A stretch of 64,000 nt of DNA, taken from Thiocystis violascens. GTDB lineage: Bacteria; Pseudomonadota; Gammaproteobacteria; Chromatiales; Chromatiaceae. The stretch is from assembly GCA_020721065.1 (NCBI GenBank), contig DYNM01000011.1:1-64000 (forward strand), read 5' to 3'. The translations under genes and the position numbers were made by a program. Under the pieces are notes generated by a model that was given only the letters and a program-made list of their open reading frames with translations, ran no database searches and had not been told where the DNA came from. This document shows, one piece after another, positions 30,447 through 40,173 of the stretch (position 1 is the first letter of the stretch; each line of letters opens with the position of its first letter).

Positions 30447-31112
30447 ATGACTGACCACTTTGCCCACGCTCGTTTCAACATGATTCAACAGCAAGTGCGT
30501 CCTTGGGACGTACTCGATGACCGCGCTTTGGAAGCGATGTCAGCACTGGCACGCGAGCAATTTGTTCCAGAGGCGTATCAAGGACTGGCGTATGCCGATT
30601 TGTCCATCCCGTTGAGCGCCACCGCGCAGATGCTGCCGCCAACGGTGGTCGGACGCTTGTTACAAGCAGTGGCAGTGCAGCCCGGCGAGCGCGTGTTAGA
30701 AATCGGCACCGGCAGTGGTTATGTCACCGCCTGTTTGCGGGAGTTGGGCGGACGGGTGTTGAGTGTGGAGATTGATCCCGCACTGGCAGCAGCAGCACGG
30801 GCACGGTTGGCGACTTTGAAACTCAAAGGTGTGGAAATCCGCGACGCCGATGGATTAGCCGGAACGATAGCGGGTGGTCCCTTTGCTGTGATTGTTGTCA
30901 CCGGCTCACTGCCAACGCCCGCACTGGTGCCGCTGTTGCGAGAACAGCTCACGGTCGGCGGACGGCTGTTTTGTATCATTGGTGAGATGCCAGCAATGGC
31001 AGCAACCTTGACGACGCGCTCGCGTGCCCAAAAATTTGAGCTGCGCACGCTCTTTGAAACCAACATCCCAGCACTGCGTGGCGTCCCCGAACCAGAACGT
31101 TTTGTCTTCTAA
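30447..31112 (+). CDS. protein-L-isoaspartate O-methyltransferase family protein
   Basis: MIQQQVRPWDVLDDRAL; VLEIGTGSGYVTACL. Confidence 0.88.
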   Translation: MTDHFAHARFNMIQQQVRPWDVLDDRALEAMSALAREQFVPEAYQGLAYADLSIPLSATAQMLPPTVVGRLLQAVAVQPGERVLEIGTGSGYVTACLRELGGRVLSVEIDPALAAAARARLATLKLKGVEIRDADGLAGTIAGGPFAVIVVTGSLPTPALVPLLREQLTVGGRLFCIIGEMPAMAATLTTRSRAQKFELRTLFETNIPALRGVPEPERFVF

Positions 31113-31143
31113 AATCAACCACTCATCACTTTCAGCGACACCC

Positions 31144-34100
31144 ATGACCCAGCATTTGCGCACTTTAATCGAGTTGCTTGCCAGCGGCGGTTGGGAACAT
31201 CAAGCCGGCACCCAATTGGCCGACATCGTGCGGCAAATTGTGGAGCAATATCGCCATTCGGGTTGGCTCGAAGTGATTGGGCGTGCTGAAACATTAGTCA
31301 GCGTGTTGGGTGAGTTTCTGCGCGACACCCCGCCGTTGCAGCGACTCTTGCCAGTGCTGCAAACGGCACAAGGACTGGTGACGCTGTTAGAACAGGGGCA
31401 GCAACTCAGCACCTTGGATATCAACCTGCTGCCCGCCGCTCCGCATGAATGGTTATTCGTATTGGTAGAAGAAGATGCTGGCGCTGGCAGCGTGGATATC
31501 GCGCTTGCCACCACGCTGCGGGCGCTCGGCTTTGTCGTCGAGCGTCAACTCGCCGCGCACGTCCTCCCCTTCCTGCGCCAGCGTCACCCCAAATTGGCAC
31601 AAGTGATTGTATTGAGCAGCGCGGAGTGGCTGACCGCACAGGCCGCCGCGCTCTCAGCGTTATCTCTTCCAGCAGCGCCCGCTGCCACCGCACCGTTATT
31701 CGTCGCCGTGTTAAACGACAACGACTTGGCACCACAGCTTGCCGCTCGGCAGGCTGGCGCACAGGTGTTATTGGATGCGCCGGTCAGTTGTGCGCAGTTA
31801 CTCAGCGAACTCACCGGATTGGCGTGGTCACCGCGCCAGCCATATCGCGTACTGGTGCTGGATGCGTTGCCGCAATTGTCAGATCACACCGCGCATTTAC
31901 ACGCCGCTGGTTGTGAGGTGCTGGTTGGCAGCGAACCCGCCGAAGTGTGGACGCAGATTTTTGAGTTCGCACCGGAAATGTGCGTCGTCAATACCACGTT
32001 GCCCACCTGTCGCGGCAGCGACGTGATGGCGTTACTTCACCGCCACAAACGCTTTGCACGGCTGCCAGTGATTTATCTCGCAACGACGGACAATCAACAG
32101 CTTGCCGCGTGTGATGCCAATGGCGAAGCGCGGTTATTTGTTCCCGTCACCGTGCCGCAATTGACACTGGCAACCGTCACGCGGGCGCGGCAGTTTCGCC
32201 GCTTTGAAACGATTTATGAGCAACGGCGGCGAGCGTGGCGCGAACTCAGCGATCTCAAAAAGGCGCTTGATCGTCATGCCATCGTCTCGGTTTCCAGCAC
32301 CGACGGCACCATCCTCAGCGTCAATTCCAAGTTTTGCGACATCAGCGGCTATCGGCGCGAGGAGTTGATTGGACGCAACCATCGCCTGATTAAATCCGGC
32401 TATCACCCGCCGACGCTGTTTGAAGGCATGTGGCGCACGATCACGCGAGGACACATCTGGCAAGGCGAAGTCAAAAATCGCAGCAAAGACGGCAGCGCCT
32501 ATTGGGTACAAGCCACCATCGCGCCCATCCTCAACGCCGACGGTCAACCCGAACGCTACATCTCAATCCGCACCGACATCACCGAGCAAAAACGCTTGCT
32601 GAGTGAACAAAAACGCGACGGGCGCTTGTTGGAATTACAACGGCAGGCGCTGGCGCAATTCATTGCCACTCAAGACCTTGCCGCCACCTCGTCGCTGTTG
32701 CTGGACGGCTTGCTGATTCTGACCAAGAGTGCGCACGGGCTGATTTTGGAAGTGTATGAGCAAGCTGATGGCAGCCAAGGATTTCGTCCGCAGGCAATCA
32801 GCGGCATTGCGTGGACGGAACACACCTATCACCTGCTCGATCTCGCCCAGCGCAATGGCATGGTCTTTCAAGATATTCACAACCTGTTTGGCACCATTTT
32901 GGAAGCTGGCGCCGCAGTGATCGTGAATGATTTTGACGCTTCACGCCAAACCGCACCCTTTCCGCCCGGTCATCCGCCGATTCACGCCTTTTTGGGAATG
33001 CCCATCCGCATTGATGATCACCTGCTCGGCGTGGTGGGTTTGGCGAATCGCCCCGGCGGTTATGACCAAACCGAAGTCGATTTTCTGCACTCCTTGACCG
33101 CGACCTACGCCAGCATTCTCGATGCCGCTCGGCAGCGGGCGGTGGCACAACAAGTCATTCAAGAACTGACGCAGGGTCGGGTAGACACCGCACCACCACG
33201 CGCCACGTCCCTCAGCAATCCGGCGTTGCCGCCTCTGATTTTGATTGCCGAAGACAACTCCACCAATCAAATCCTGCTCAAAATGCAGCTAGAGCTGCTG
33301 GGTTATCGGGTGGACATCGCCGACAACGGCGTGAGCGCCATCGCCAAATGGAAAGCCGGGGCGCACGATCTGTTACTCACTGATCTCAACATGCCCGGCA
33401 TGGATGGCATCGCCTTAGCGCGATCAATCCGCGCCGGTGAGCAGGAACAAGGCGGTTATTTACCGATTCTTGCCCTCACGGCTGCTGCCCTGCCAGAAGT
33501 GAAAGCGCAATGTTTGACAGCCGGCATCAATGACGTGTTGTACAAACCGATCACGCTCACTGCGCTCCAAGAGCGATTGGTGCGGTGGCTGCCACAATAT
33601 GTTGTGCGTCCAGCGCCGGACACCGCACCACCGGCGCTGGTCACGACGGATGTCACGGCAATTCTCGACTCCAGTCATTTGATCCGCATTCTGGGTCAAC
33701 TCAGCCCGCCGCACATGCAGGAATTGGTCGATTTATTCACCGCCACCACCCGCACCGATTTGAACTGCGCCCGCCAATTATTGCGGACAGGTGCCGCCCG
33801 TGATTTGGCGCTGTTGATGCACAAATTGAAATCTTCCGCGCAGGTGATCGGCGCGTTTTATTTTGCGACGCAAGCCAATCGTCTCGAAATGGCAGTCAAT
33901 GCTGGACGCTTAGATGCGGTGTTACCGTTATTGACGGAGCTGGAACACGCCCTCAACGACGTGGAAACGCTCAACGAACGCATTCATGCCGCGCCCGCCG
34001 AAGTGCGCCCGCTCGCGGAAGTGTCGCCCTGTTTACCGCCAGAGTTGCGCCCGTACAACGCACTGATTATTGACGATGATCCGATTGTGCGGCGTCAAAC

Positions 34101-35232
34101 CAGTTTGCTGCTGACGGCACTGGGCATCACCGAGGTGCTCACCGTCACCAACGGCGAGGCGGCGCTGCTCACCATCGAACGCGCCGGCAGCACCGGAATT
34201 GATCTGTTGATTACCGATTTGAAGATGCCCGGCATGGACGGCATTGAATTTTTACGCTGTCTCGCTCATGCCGGTTATCCGGGCGATCTGATTATTGCCA
34301 GCGGCGTGGACGCACAGTTGCTGCACACGGTGGCAGATTTAGCGCGTTCCAAAGGGCTGCATCTGCGCGGCGCAGTGCGCAAACCGTTGACCCGCGAAGT
34401 GTTGACCGAACTGTTGACGGCAACGCGCCGTCAATTGATGCGGCAATCGGTGCCGGTGTTAGCGCCCGAGATCACGCCCGCCGATCTGGGCGAAGGCATG
34501 AGCCTTGATGAGTTCAGCATGGTCTTCCAGCCCAAGGTGGATGCCAACACGCTGGAGGTGATTGGCGTGGAGGCGCTGGCGCGGTGGCAGCGGGGCGGAC
34601 AAATGATTCGCCCGGATTTATTTATCAGCGCCGCTGAACGTTATGGATTAATTGCGCCGTTGTCGCGGCGGTTATTAGAAAAAACGGTGCAAGATTGCGA
34701 TACGTTAATTGCGGCTGGGTTTCGGTTAATGATTGCCTTTAATTTATCGGCGACTTGGTTATCCGATATTCATTTACCGGAGTTTATTGTAGAAAGTTTG
34801 CAGGCATCGCAATTATTGCCAGAGCATTTAATTTTAGAAATTACCGAAACCACCATTTTATCTGATCTTGATATTTCAATGGACGTGCTCACGCGGCTAC
34901 GCATTAAAGGCTTTAAGTTATCCATTGATGATTTTGGCACCGGCTATTCCTCAATGGAACAATTGCAGCGCATCCCGTTTGGAGAACTCAAAATTGATCG
35001 CAGCTTTGTCCAAGGTGCGGCTGAACGCCCGGCAGTGCGGGCAATTTTAGCAGCCAGCATTGATATGGCACACAAACTGAATTTAACGACGGTTGCGGAA
35101 GGCGTGGAAACACAAGCAGATTTAGATTTAGTGCGCGGTTTGGGTTGTGATTTAGTGCAAGGGTGGTTAATTGCTAAAGCAATGCCAATGCCCGAATTGA
35201 TTGCTTGGTTGCGGCAACGCGAGGCGGAATAA
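31144..35232 (+). CDS. multidomain signalling protein: degenerate REC - PAS - GAF - REC - Hpt - REC - EAL
   Basis: PAS SGYRREELIGRNHRLIKSGYHPP; REC LIAEDNSTNQ/LLLTDLNMPGMDG; Hpt LMHKLKSSAQVIGA; REC LIIDDDPIVRR/LLITDLKMPGMDG; EAL IGVEALARW, LSIDDFGTGYSS. Confidence 0.9.
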   Translation: MTQHLRTLIELLASGGWEHQAGTQLADIVRQIVEQYRHSGWLEVIGRAETLVSVLGEFLRDTPPLQRLLPVLQTAQGLVTLLEQGQQLSTLDINLLPAAPHEWLFVLVEEDAGAGSVDIALATTLRALGFVVERQLAAHVLPFLRQRHPKLAQVIVLSSAEWLTAQAAALSALSLPAAPAATAPLFVAVLNDNDLAPQLAARQAGAQVLLDAPVSCAQLLSELTGLAWSPRQPYRVLVLDALPQLSDHTAHLHAAGCEVLVGSEPAEVWTQIFEFAPEMCVVNTTLPTCRGSDVMALLHRHKRFARLPVIYLATTDNQQLAACDANGEARLFVPVTVPQLTLATVTRARQFRRFETIYEQRRRAWRELSDLKKALDRHAIVSVSSTDGTILSVNSKFCDISGYRREELIGRNHRLIKSGYHPPTLFEGMWRTITRGHIWQGEVKNRSKDGSAYWVQATIAPILNADGQPERYISIRTDITEQKRLLSEQKRDGRLLELQRQALAQFIATQDLAATSSLLLDGLLILTKSAHGLILEVYEQADGSQGFRPQAISGIAWTEHTYHLLDLAQRNGMVFQDIHNLFGTILEAGAAVIVNDFDASRQTAPFPPGHPPIHAFLGMPIRIDDHLLGVVGLANRPGGYDQTEVDFLHSLTATYASILDAARQRAVAQQVIQELTQGRVDTAPPRATSLSNPALPPLILIAEDNSTNQILLKMQLELLGYRVDIADNGVSAIAKWKAGAHDLLLTDLNMPGMDGIALARSIRAGEQEQGGYLPILALTAAALPEVKAQCLTAGINDVLYKPITLTALQERLVRWLPQYVVRPAPDTAPPALVTTDVTAILDSSHLIRILGQLSPPHMQELVDLFTATTRTDLNCARQLLRTGAARDLALLMHKLKSSAQVIGAFYFATQANRLEMAVNAGRLDAVLPLLTELEHALNDVETLNERIHAAPAEVRPLAEVSPCLPPELRPYNALIIDDDPIVRRQTSLLLTALGITEVLTVTNGEAALLTIERAGSTGIDLLITDLKMPGMDGIEFLRCLAHAGYPGDLIIASGVDAQLLHTVADLARSKGLHLRGAVRKPLTREVLTELLTATRRQLMRQSVPVLAPEITPADLGEGMSLDEFSMVFQPKVDANTLEVIGVEALARWQRGGQMIRPDLFISAAERYGLIAPLSRRLLEKTVQDCDTLIAAGFRLMIAFNLSATWLSDIHLPEFIVESLQASQLLPEHLILEITETTILSDLDISMDVLTRLRIKGFKLSIDDFGTGYSSMEQLQRIPFGELKIDRSFVQGAAERPAVRAILAASIDMAHKLNLTTVAEGVETQADLDLVRGLGCDLVQGWLIAKAMPMPELIAWLRQREAE

Positions 35233-35248
35233 TGCTGCGGAAGTGATT

Positions 35249-35355
35249 TTAGGAGTGACGCGGTTGTAAAAAGTTGTCAGTTGTCAGTAAAAAGCACGAG
35301 CCGAATAACTAACAACGCAATCTATCGCTTATCTCGTCACCGCGTTACTCCCAAT
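35249..35355 (+). repeat. TIR element copy 8 (orientation A)
   Basis: TTAGGAGTGACGCGGTTGTAAAAAGTTGTCAGTTGTCAGTAAAAAGCACG...CAATCTATCGCTTATCTCGTCACCGCGTTACTCCCAA. Confidence 0.8.
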
Positions 35356-36695
35356 TATTTTAATAACGGGAAATAATCCCGATCCACTTGCAGCATGTGG
35401 CGCACCACGACTTCATGCGCTAAAAATTGAAACCACGCGCCCAATTCACCCTCGCCGCGTTCTAGTGCTGCAAATAAAGTGGTTCCTTGCGTGATCAAAC
35501 CAGCGTGAATGGCGCGATGTGCGTCTAATTCCGTATATCCAATCGCTTCTAAAATCACTTCTTCATCGTGAAAATGTGTCACGACATCCGTTAAAAGCCG
35601 CTGCGCTAAACTGAGAATTTCTGAGCGCGGATGTGCTTCTAAAATCGCTACTAATAATTCATTGGCATCCTGAAATAAGCCTTGATGTTGCGCATCAATT
35701 CGTGGATGACCGCTGGCGTAATACGAATGCCACACCAATTTGAAACAGGCTTCTGGCAACGCAGGCGCAGCGCACAGCACCCGATTGCGTCCACCAGCTT
35801 TGGCGCGATACAGCGCGGAGTCGGCGCGTTCCAACAGATGTTCTGCCAACGCGGTGGCGCTGTCGTAATTCGCTACGCCGATGCTGACGGTGACTTGAAT
35901 CTCTTGTGTACCGTGTTGAATGCGCAACGCTGCCACCGCGTGGCGAATCCGTTCCAGCGGAATCAGCGCATCGTTGACATCCGATTCTGGCAATACGATG
36001 GCGAATTCTTCACCGCCCCACCGCGCTGCTAAATCAATGGTGCGCAGATTGTCTTTCAGCGTCGCCGCAAACGCTGCCAACACGCGATCACCTGCCGGAT
36101 GCCCGTAGGTGTCGTTGATGTGTTTGAAATGGTCGAGATCGCAAATCGCCAGCGCAAACGGATGTTGCGTCCGCTGCGAGCGGGAAAACTCCACTTCTAG
36201 CCGCGCCAGCAAACCGCGCCGATTGACCAAACCGGTCAAGGTGTCGGTGGTCGCCAGCGATTCCAAATGGCGATTGGTGGCTTCCAAATGATCTTGAATG
36301 CGTTTGAGCGCCAAATGGTTGCGCACTCGCGCCAGCAAGATGTCGGGATCAATTGGCTTGACTAAAAAATCAATCGCGCCGAGTTCCAACCCGCGCACTT
36401 CGTCTTCTCGCGCTTCGTGATTCGCCAACAAAATCACCGGCACCGAGGCGGTTTGCGCTTCTGCTTTGAGACGAGCGCACAGCGCGTAACCGTCCAGTGG
36501 CGCGAGCTGTAAATCCAACAAAATCAAATCGGGAGCAGCTTGCAGCGCCAGCGCCACCACTTCCGTGCCAGTGCTGGTGTGAATAAGTTGATAACTGGAG
36601 TGCAACACTTGCTGGAGATGCTGATAGTCGGCATCAACAGCGACAGCCAGCAAAATCAGTCCTGAGCCAGCAGGCGGTGAGGCAAAAATGGTCAT
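35355..36695 (-). CDS. REC-GGDEF diguanylate cyclase with C-terminal bacteriohemerythrin domain
   Basis: LDLQLAPLDGYALCARLK; RWGGEEFAIVLPES; HPRIDAQHQGLF, HFHDEEVILEAIGY, HRAIHAGL, HMLQVDRDYF. Confidence 0.9.
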   Translation of the reverse strand: MTIFASPPAGSGLILLAVAVDADYQHLQQVLHSSYQLIHTSTGTEVVALALQAAPDLILLDLQLAPLDGYALCARLKAEAQTASVPVILLANHEAREDEVRGLELGAIDFLVKPIDPDILLARVRNHLALKRIQDHLEATNRHLESLATTDTLTGLVNRRGLLARLEVEFSRSQRTQHPFALAICDLDHFKHINDTYGHPAGDRVLAAFAATLKDNLRTIDLAARWGGEEFAIVLPESDVNDALIPLERIRHAVAALRIQHGTQEIQVTVSIGVANYDSATALAEHLLERADSALYRAKAGGRNRVLCAAPALPEACFKLVWHSYYASGHPRIDAQHQGLFQDANELLVAILEAHPRSEILSLAQRLLTDVVTHFHDEEVILEAIGYTELDAHRAIHAGLITQGTTLFAALERGEGELGAWFQFLAHEVVVRHMLQVDRDYFPLLK

Positions 36696-38503
36696 AGTGA
36701 TCTCGCGCTGGTGGTGAACAGTTGCGTTTGCAGCTCGCGCCAAAATTGATGATGGACGGCACGGCTGACGGTCGCATCCACGCGCACTTCAATCACGCCG
36801 CAGGCCTGTTGACGCTGGAGGCATTCAGCCAGCGCGTCGTGGAATTCAGCGCCGGTGCTGACGATGCGATGCGGAATCTGAAACGGGCGCAGCAGGGCGC
36901 TGAGATCGACATCAATCGGCGTGCGCCACAGCCGTTCAAATTCGGGTAAGCCGTGTTGCGGCAAATAATCAAAAATCCGTCCGCCGCCGTTGTTAATCAC
37001 GATGCAGGGGCGCACGAGCTGGCGCAGTAACAATAATCCGCTCAAATCGTGGAAAAAAGATAAATCGCCCAATAAGCCGCTGACCGGAATCCCGCTGGCG
37101 TTGAGTCCTGCCAGTGTGGAGGACTGACCATCAATGCCGCTCGCACCGCGATTGCCGAAGATGCCGAGCGTGGCGTCACGACTGCCCGACCAAGTGTCCA
37201 ATTGTCGAATCGGCATCGAATTGGCACACAGCAAACCATCACCCGCCGGCAACTGCGCCAGCAAATCCGTCAACAGTTGCGCCTCGCACCAGGGCGCATC
37301 TTCGAGATAAGCGGTTGTTAAATCAGCGATCTGTTGCTCATGCGCGGCCCACTGCGCTGTCCATGCTGGATCGCACACGGTGCGCGATCCGTCCTGCGCC
37401 AGCGCCGCCAGCCAACTGCAAAAACTGGTGGCATCAGCGTTGACGCGCACTCGTACATCTTTGTTGGGATCGCTCCAGCCTTGACCGGGATCAACCAAAA
37501 TGGTCGGGATGTCAGCCAGCCAGTGCAGCAGCGTTTTGGAGACCGGAGCGCGTCCGATCCGCAAAATCCAATCTGGTTTCAACGCGGCGGCAGTGGCGGG
37601 CTGGCGCAGCAGGCTGTCATAACGGGTGATGCGATGCGGCGAGCCGGGACCAAAACGCAGTCCAGATAACGGATCGCACAGCACGGGTACGGCGAGGCGT
37701 TCGGCACAAGCCCAGAGTGCTTCGGCAAAGCTGGAGGTGGCGTGGAGGGCGCTTAACGGTGAACAGGTGCCCGGTCCGCAGCAAATCAAGCCGCGTCCGC
37801 CCATCATCGCGGCTAAATCGTGTGACCAATCATCGGTGTCTTCACTCCAAGTTGGCGTTTCAGCGGCGTTTGATGTGGTTTTCGGTGAAGTGGAGCGCGA
37901 TAACGTGAGCAATGGATTGGGTGTGGCAACGCAGTCGCCGTGTGGCACCAGCGGTTCCCGAAAGGGCAGGTTGAGATGCACCGGACCTGGCCAGTTGCCG
38001 AGGCTGACGGCGGCAGCACGAGCGCCGAGCGCCCGCATGGTTTTGAGTGCTTCGATGGTGATTTCTGCCGGTCCGGGGTCGTGGAATTCGCGCACGAAGC
38101 CGCCAAACAGACGAGTTTGATCAATGGTCTGATTGGCACCCCAGCCGCGTAGTTCGGGTGGCCGATCCGCCGATAACAAAATCAGCGGAATTTCCGATTC
38201 ATACGCTTCAATCACGGCGGGAAACCAGTGCGCCAAGGCGCTGCCGGAGGTGCATAACACGCCGACGGGACGTCCGCTCGCTCGCGCTAAACCGAGCGCA
38301 AAGAAGGCGGCGCTGCGCTCATCGACGATGGGAGTGAGTTCGATCAGGGGCTGGCGCTGGGCAGCTAATAACAGTGGCGTTGAACGCGAACCGGGTGAAA
38401 ACACCAGTTGCCGCAAACCACCGGAGAGGAGTCCGTCAAGTAGCGCCAGCGCCCAACGGAGATTGCGGCAACCTTGATCGGTGTCATTCATGGGAAAGCT
38501 CAT
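36692..38503 (-). CDS. menD: 2-succinyl-5-enolpyruvyl-6-hydroxy-3-cyclohexene-1-carboxylate synthase
   Basis: LVFSPGSRSTPLLLAA; DERSAAFFALGLARASGRPVGVLCTSGSALAHWFPAVIEAYES; NRGASGIDG. Confidence 0.95.
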   Translation of the reverse strand: MSFPMNDTDQGCRNLRWALALLDGLLSGGLRQLVFSPGSRSTPLLLAAQRQPLIELTPIVDERSAAFFALGLARASGRPVGVLCTSGSALAHWFPAVIEAYESEIPLILLSADRPPELRGWGANQTIDQTRLFGGFVREFHDPGPAEITIEALKTMRALGARAAAVSLGNWPGPVHLNLPFREPLVPHGDCVATPNPLLTLSRSTSPKTTSNAAETPTWSEDTDDWSHDLAAMMGGRGLICCGPGTCSPLSALHATSSFAEALWACAERLAVPVLCDPLSGLRFGPGSPHRITRYDSLLRQPATAAALKPDWILRIGRAPVSKTLLHWLADIPTILVDPGQGWSDPNKDVRVRVNADATSFCSWLAALAQDGSRTVCDPAWTAQWAAHEQQIADLTTAYLEDAPWCEAQLLTDLLAQLPAGDGLLCANSMPIRQLDTWSGSRDATLGIFGNRGASGIDGQSSTLAGLNASGIPVSGLLGDLSFFHDLSGLLLLRQLVRPCIVINNGGGRIFDYLPQHGLPEFERLWRTPIDVDLSALLRPFQIPHRIVSTGAEFHDALAECLQRQQACGVIEVRVDATVSRAVHHQFWRELQTQLFTTSARSL

Positions 38504-38529
38504 CGTTGTTGATTGAAATCGTCACTGTT

Positions 38530-38605
38530 TCTGAGTTGTCGGTTATCAGTTATCAGTGGGGGACGCTTTTTTGCTGACAACTTTTTTCAACCGCCTCACT
38601 TCCAA
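38530..38605 (-). repeat. TIR element copy 9 (orientation B, partial)
   Basis: GAGTTGTCGGTTATCAGTTATCAGTGGGGGACGCTTTTTTGCTGACAACTTTTTTCAACCGCCTCACTTCCAA. Confidence 0.7.
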
Positions 38606-38607
38606 AC

Positions 38608-40095
38608 TCAAGCAAATTGCAGCGCCGTCAACATCGCCGCCAACTTGTGCTCCGTTTCTTGCCATTCGCTCGTCGGGTCCGAACCGGCAACGATGCCGGC
38701 ACCCGCATATAAATCCGCCACCCGCTCGTTGATCTGCGCACAGCGCAGCAGCACCCACAATTCACCAGTCAAATCCGGTGCCACAATGCCAGCCGCGCCG
38801 GTGTACCAACCCCGCGCCAGCGGCTCGTGGCACTGCAACCACTCCCGCGCCAGTTGACGCGGTTGACCATTGGTTGCGGGCGTCGGGTGCAACAATTCTG
38901 CCAATCGAAACACATCGACTCCCGCCTGCAATTGCCCACGCACGATGCTCCACAGATGTTGTGCGTTATTGAGCTGCAAAATACGCGGCTCTTCTGGCGA
39001 GGCGAGCTGGAGACAACACTGGCGCAGCGCCGCAGTGACGGCGTCTACAACCACTTGATGCTCGCGCCGATTCTTATCGCAGTGTTGCAAGGTCAAGGTC
39101 AGATTGGCATCGCGCTCGGCGTCTTCAGCGCGGCAGATGGTGCCTGCCAGCGCGTCCGCTTCAATCCGGTCGCGGTGCTGCGTGAACAGCCGTTCGGGAG
39201 TCGCTGCGACAAAGCTGGTTGTCTCGCGGCGAATGGTGATGACCTGACAAGATGGAAATAGATAACTCAGCGCCGCGTTGAGGCGCGTGAGATCAAACCG
39301 GCGTTGTCCCTCCAAACGCAGGCGGCGCCCCAGCACCACTTTTTCTAAATCGCCGTGCGCGATGTCAGCCAGCGCGGTGTTGACCAAGCGTTGCCAAGTT
39401 GCGGCATCCGGTTCACTCACGCCACGCTCCAAATGCGCCGAAGTCAGCGGATCAAGCGCCGGTTGTGCCAACAGCGGCACGATTTGATCTAACCAATGTT
39501 GCCAACGTGGGCGCAACGTCTCCAGCGGGATGGGCAGCGCAGTGGTCAGAATTAACGCTGCTTGTCCCGCCTGTCCGCACAGCGCCAGCTCTGGCAACCA
39601 AAATAAAGCGTTCGGAAATGCGGAAGAAATCCCCCCCGCTCCCCCTTTTTCAAAATGAGCTGCATCAAGCCCCCCTTTGAAAAAGGGGGGTTGGGGGGAT
39701 TTGAGATCGGTCAGTTGGGTAGATTTGAGATCAAACGGATACGGCGCTGCCGCAAATCCCAGCATCCCGAAGCCAACAAAACCCGTCTCATCCGGGTCGA
39801 TTTGCGCCCAATTGGCAGTCGCAGCTTTCACTGTCGCCCGCAATTCCGGTAAGCGTTCTGCGCCAGTGGCGTGCCATTCTGCCGCGCAGCCATAACCGGC
39901 TCGCAGCTCTTCCCGATGATTGTGAGCAAATTGAAATTGCGGCACGGGCACCGGTAATTCCGGCGCAATGGTCAAACCGTGCGGCAATTCGAGGATCAGC
40001 GAGACGAAACCGTCTGCTTGGGCGCGTGGCAGCAGGGCGAGCGTCTCATCAAGACGCGCCCGGAGCTGCTCTAAAACTTGGAGCGGTGCCAGCAT
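38608..40095 (-). CDS. menF: isochorismate synthase
   Basis: GDLEKVVLGRRL; FVAATPERLF; ALAGTICRAEDAERD; LHPTPATNGQPRQLA. Confidence 0.93.
   Translation of the reverse strand: MLAPLQVLEQLRARLDETLALLPRAQADGFVSLILELPHGLTIAPELPVPVPQFQFAHNHREELRAGYGCAAEWHATGAERLPELRATVKAATANWAQIDPDETGFVGFGMLGFAAAPYPFDLKSTQLTDLKSPQPPFFKGGLDAAHFEKGGAGGISSAFPNALFWLPELALCGQAGQAALILTTALPIPLETLRPRWQHWLDQIVPLLAQPALDPLTSAHLERGVSEPDAATWQRLVNTALADIAHGDLEKVVLGRRLRLEGQRRFDLTRLNAALSYLFPSCQVITIRRETTSFVAATPERLFTQHRDRIEADALAGTICRAEDAERDANLTLTLQHCDKNRREHQVVVDAVTAALRQCCLQLASPEEPRILQLNNAQHLWSIVRGQLQAGVDVFRLAELLHPTPATNGQPRQLAREWLQCHEPLARGWYTGAAGIVAPDLTGELWVLLRCAQINERVADLYAGAGIVAGSDPTSEWQETEHKLAAMLTALQFA
39627..39702. repeat. C/T-rich palindromic repeat inserted in frame in menF
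   Basis: AAATCCCCCCCGCTCCCCCTTTTTCAAA ... TTTGAAAAAGGGGGGTTGGGGGGATTT (near-perfect inverted repeat). Confidence 0.85.
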
Positions 40096-40131
40096 GAGTG
40101 AATGGGCGGATTAACAAGAAGAGTGAGCCGG

Positions 40132-40154
40132 GGCATGGCAGGTGATGCCATGCC
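40132..40154. terminator. strong hairpin between alpha/beta hydrolase and menF
   Basis: GGCATGGCA-GGTGA-TGCCATGCC, no T-tract. Confidence 0.45.
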
Positions 40155-40173
40155 GGAGCGCAGACAGTCGCGC

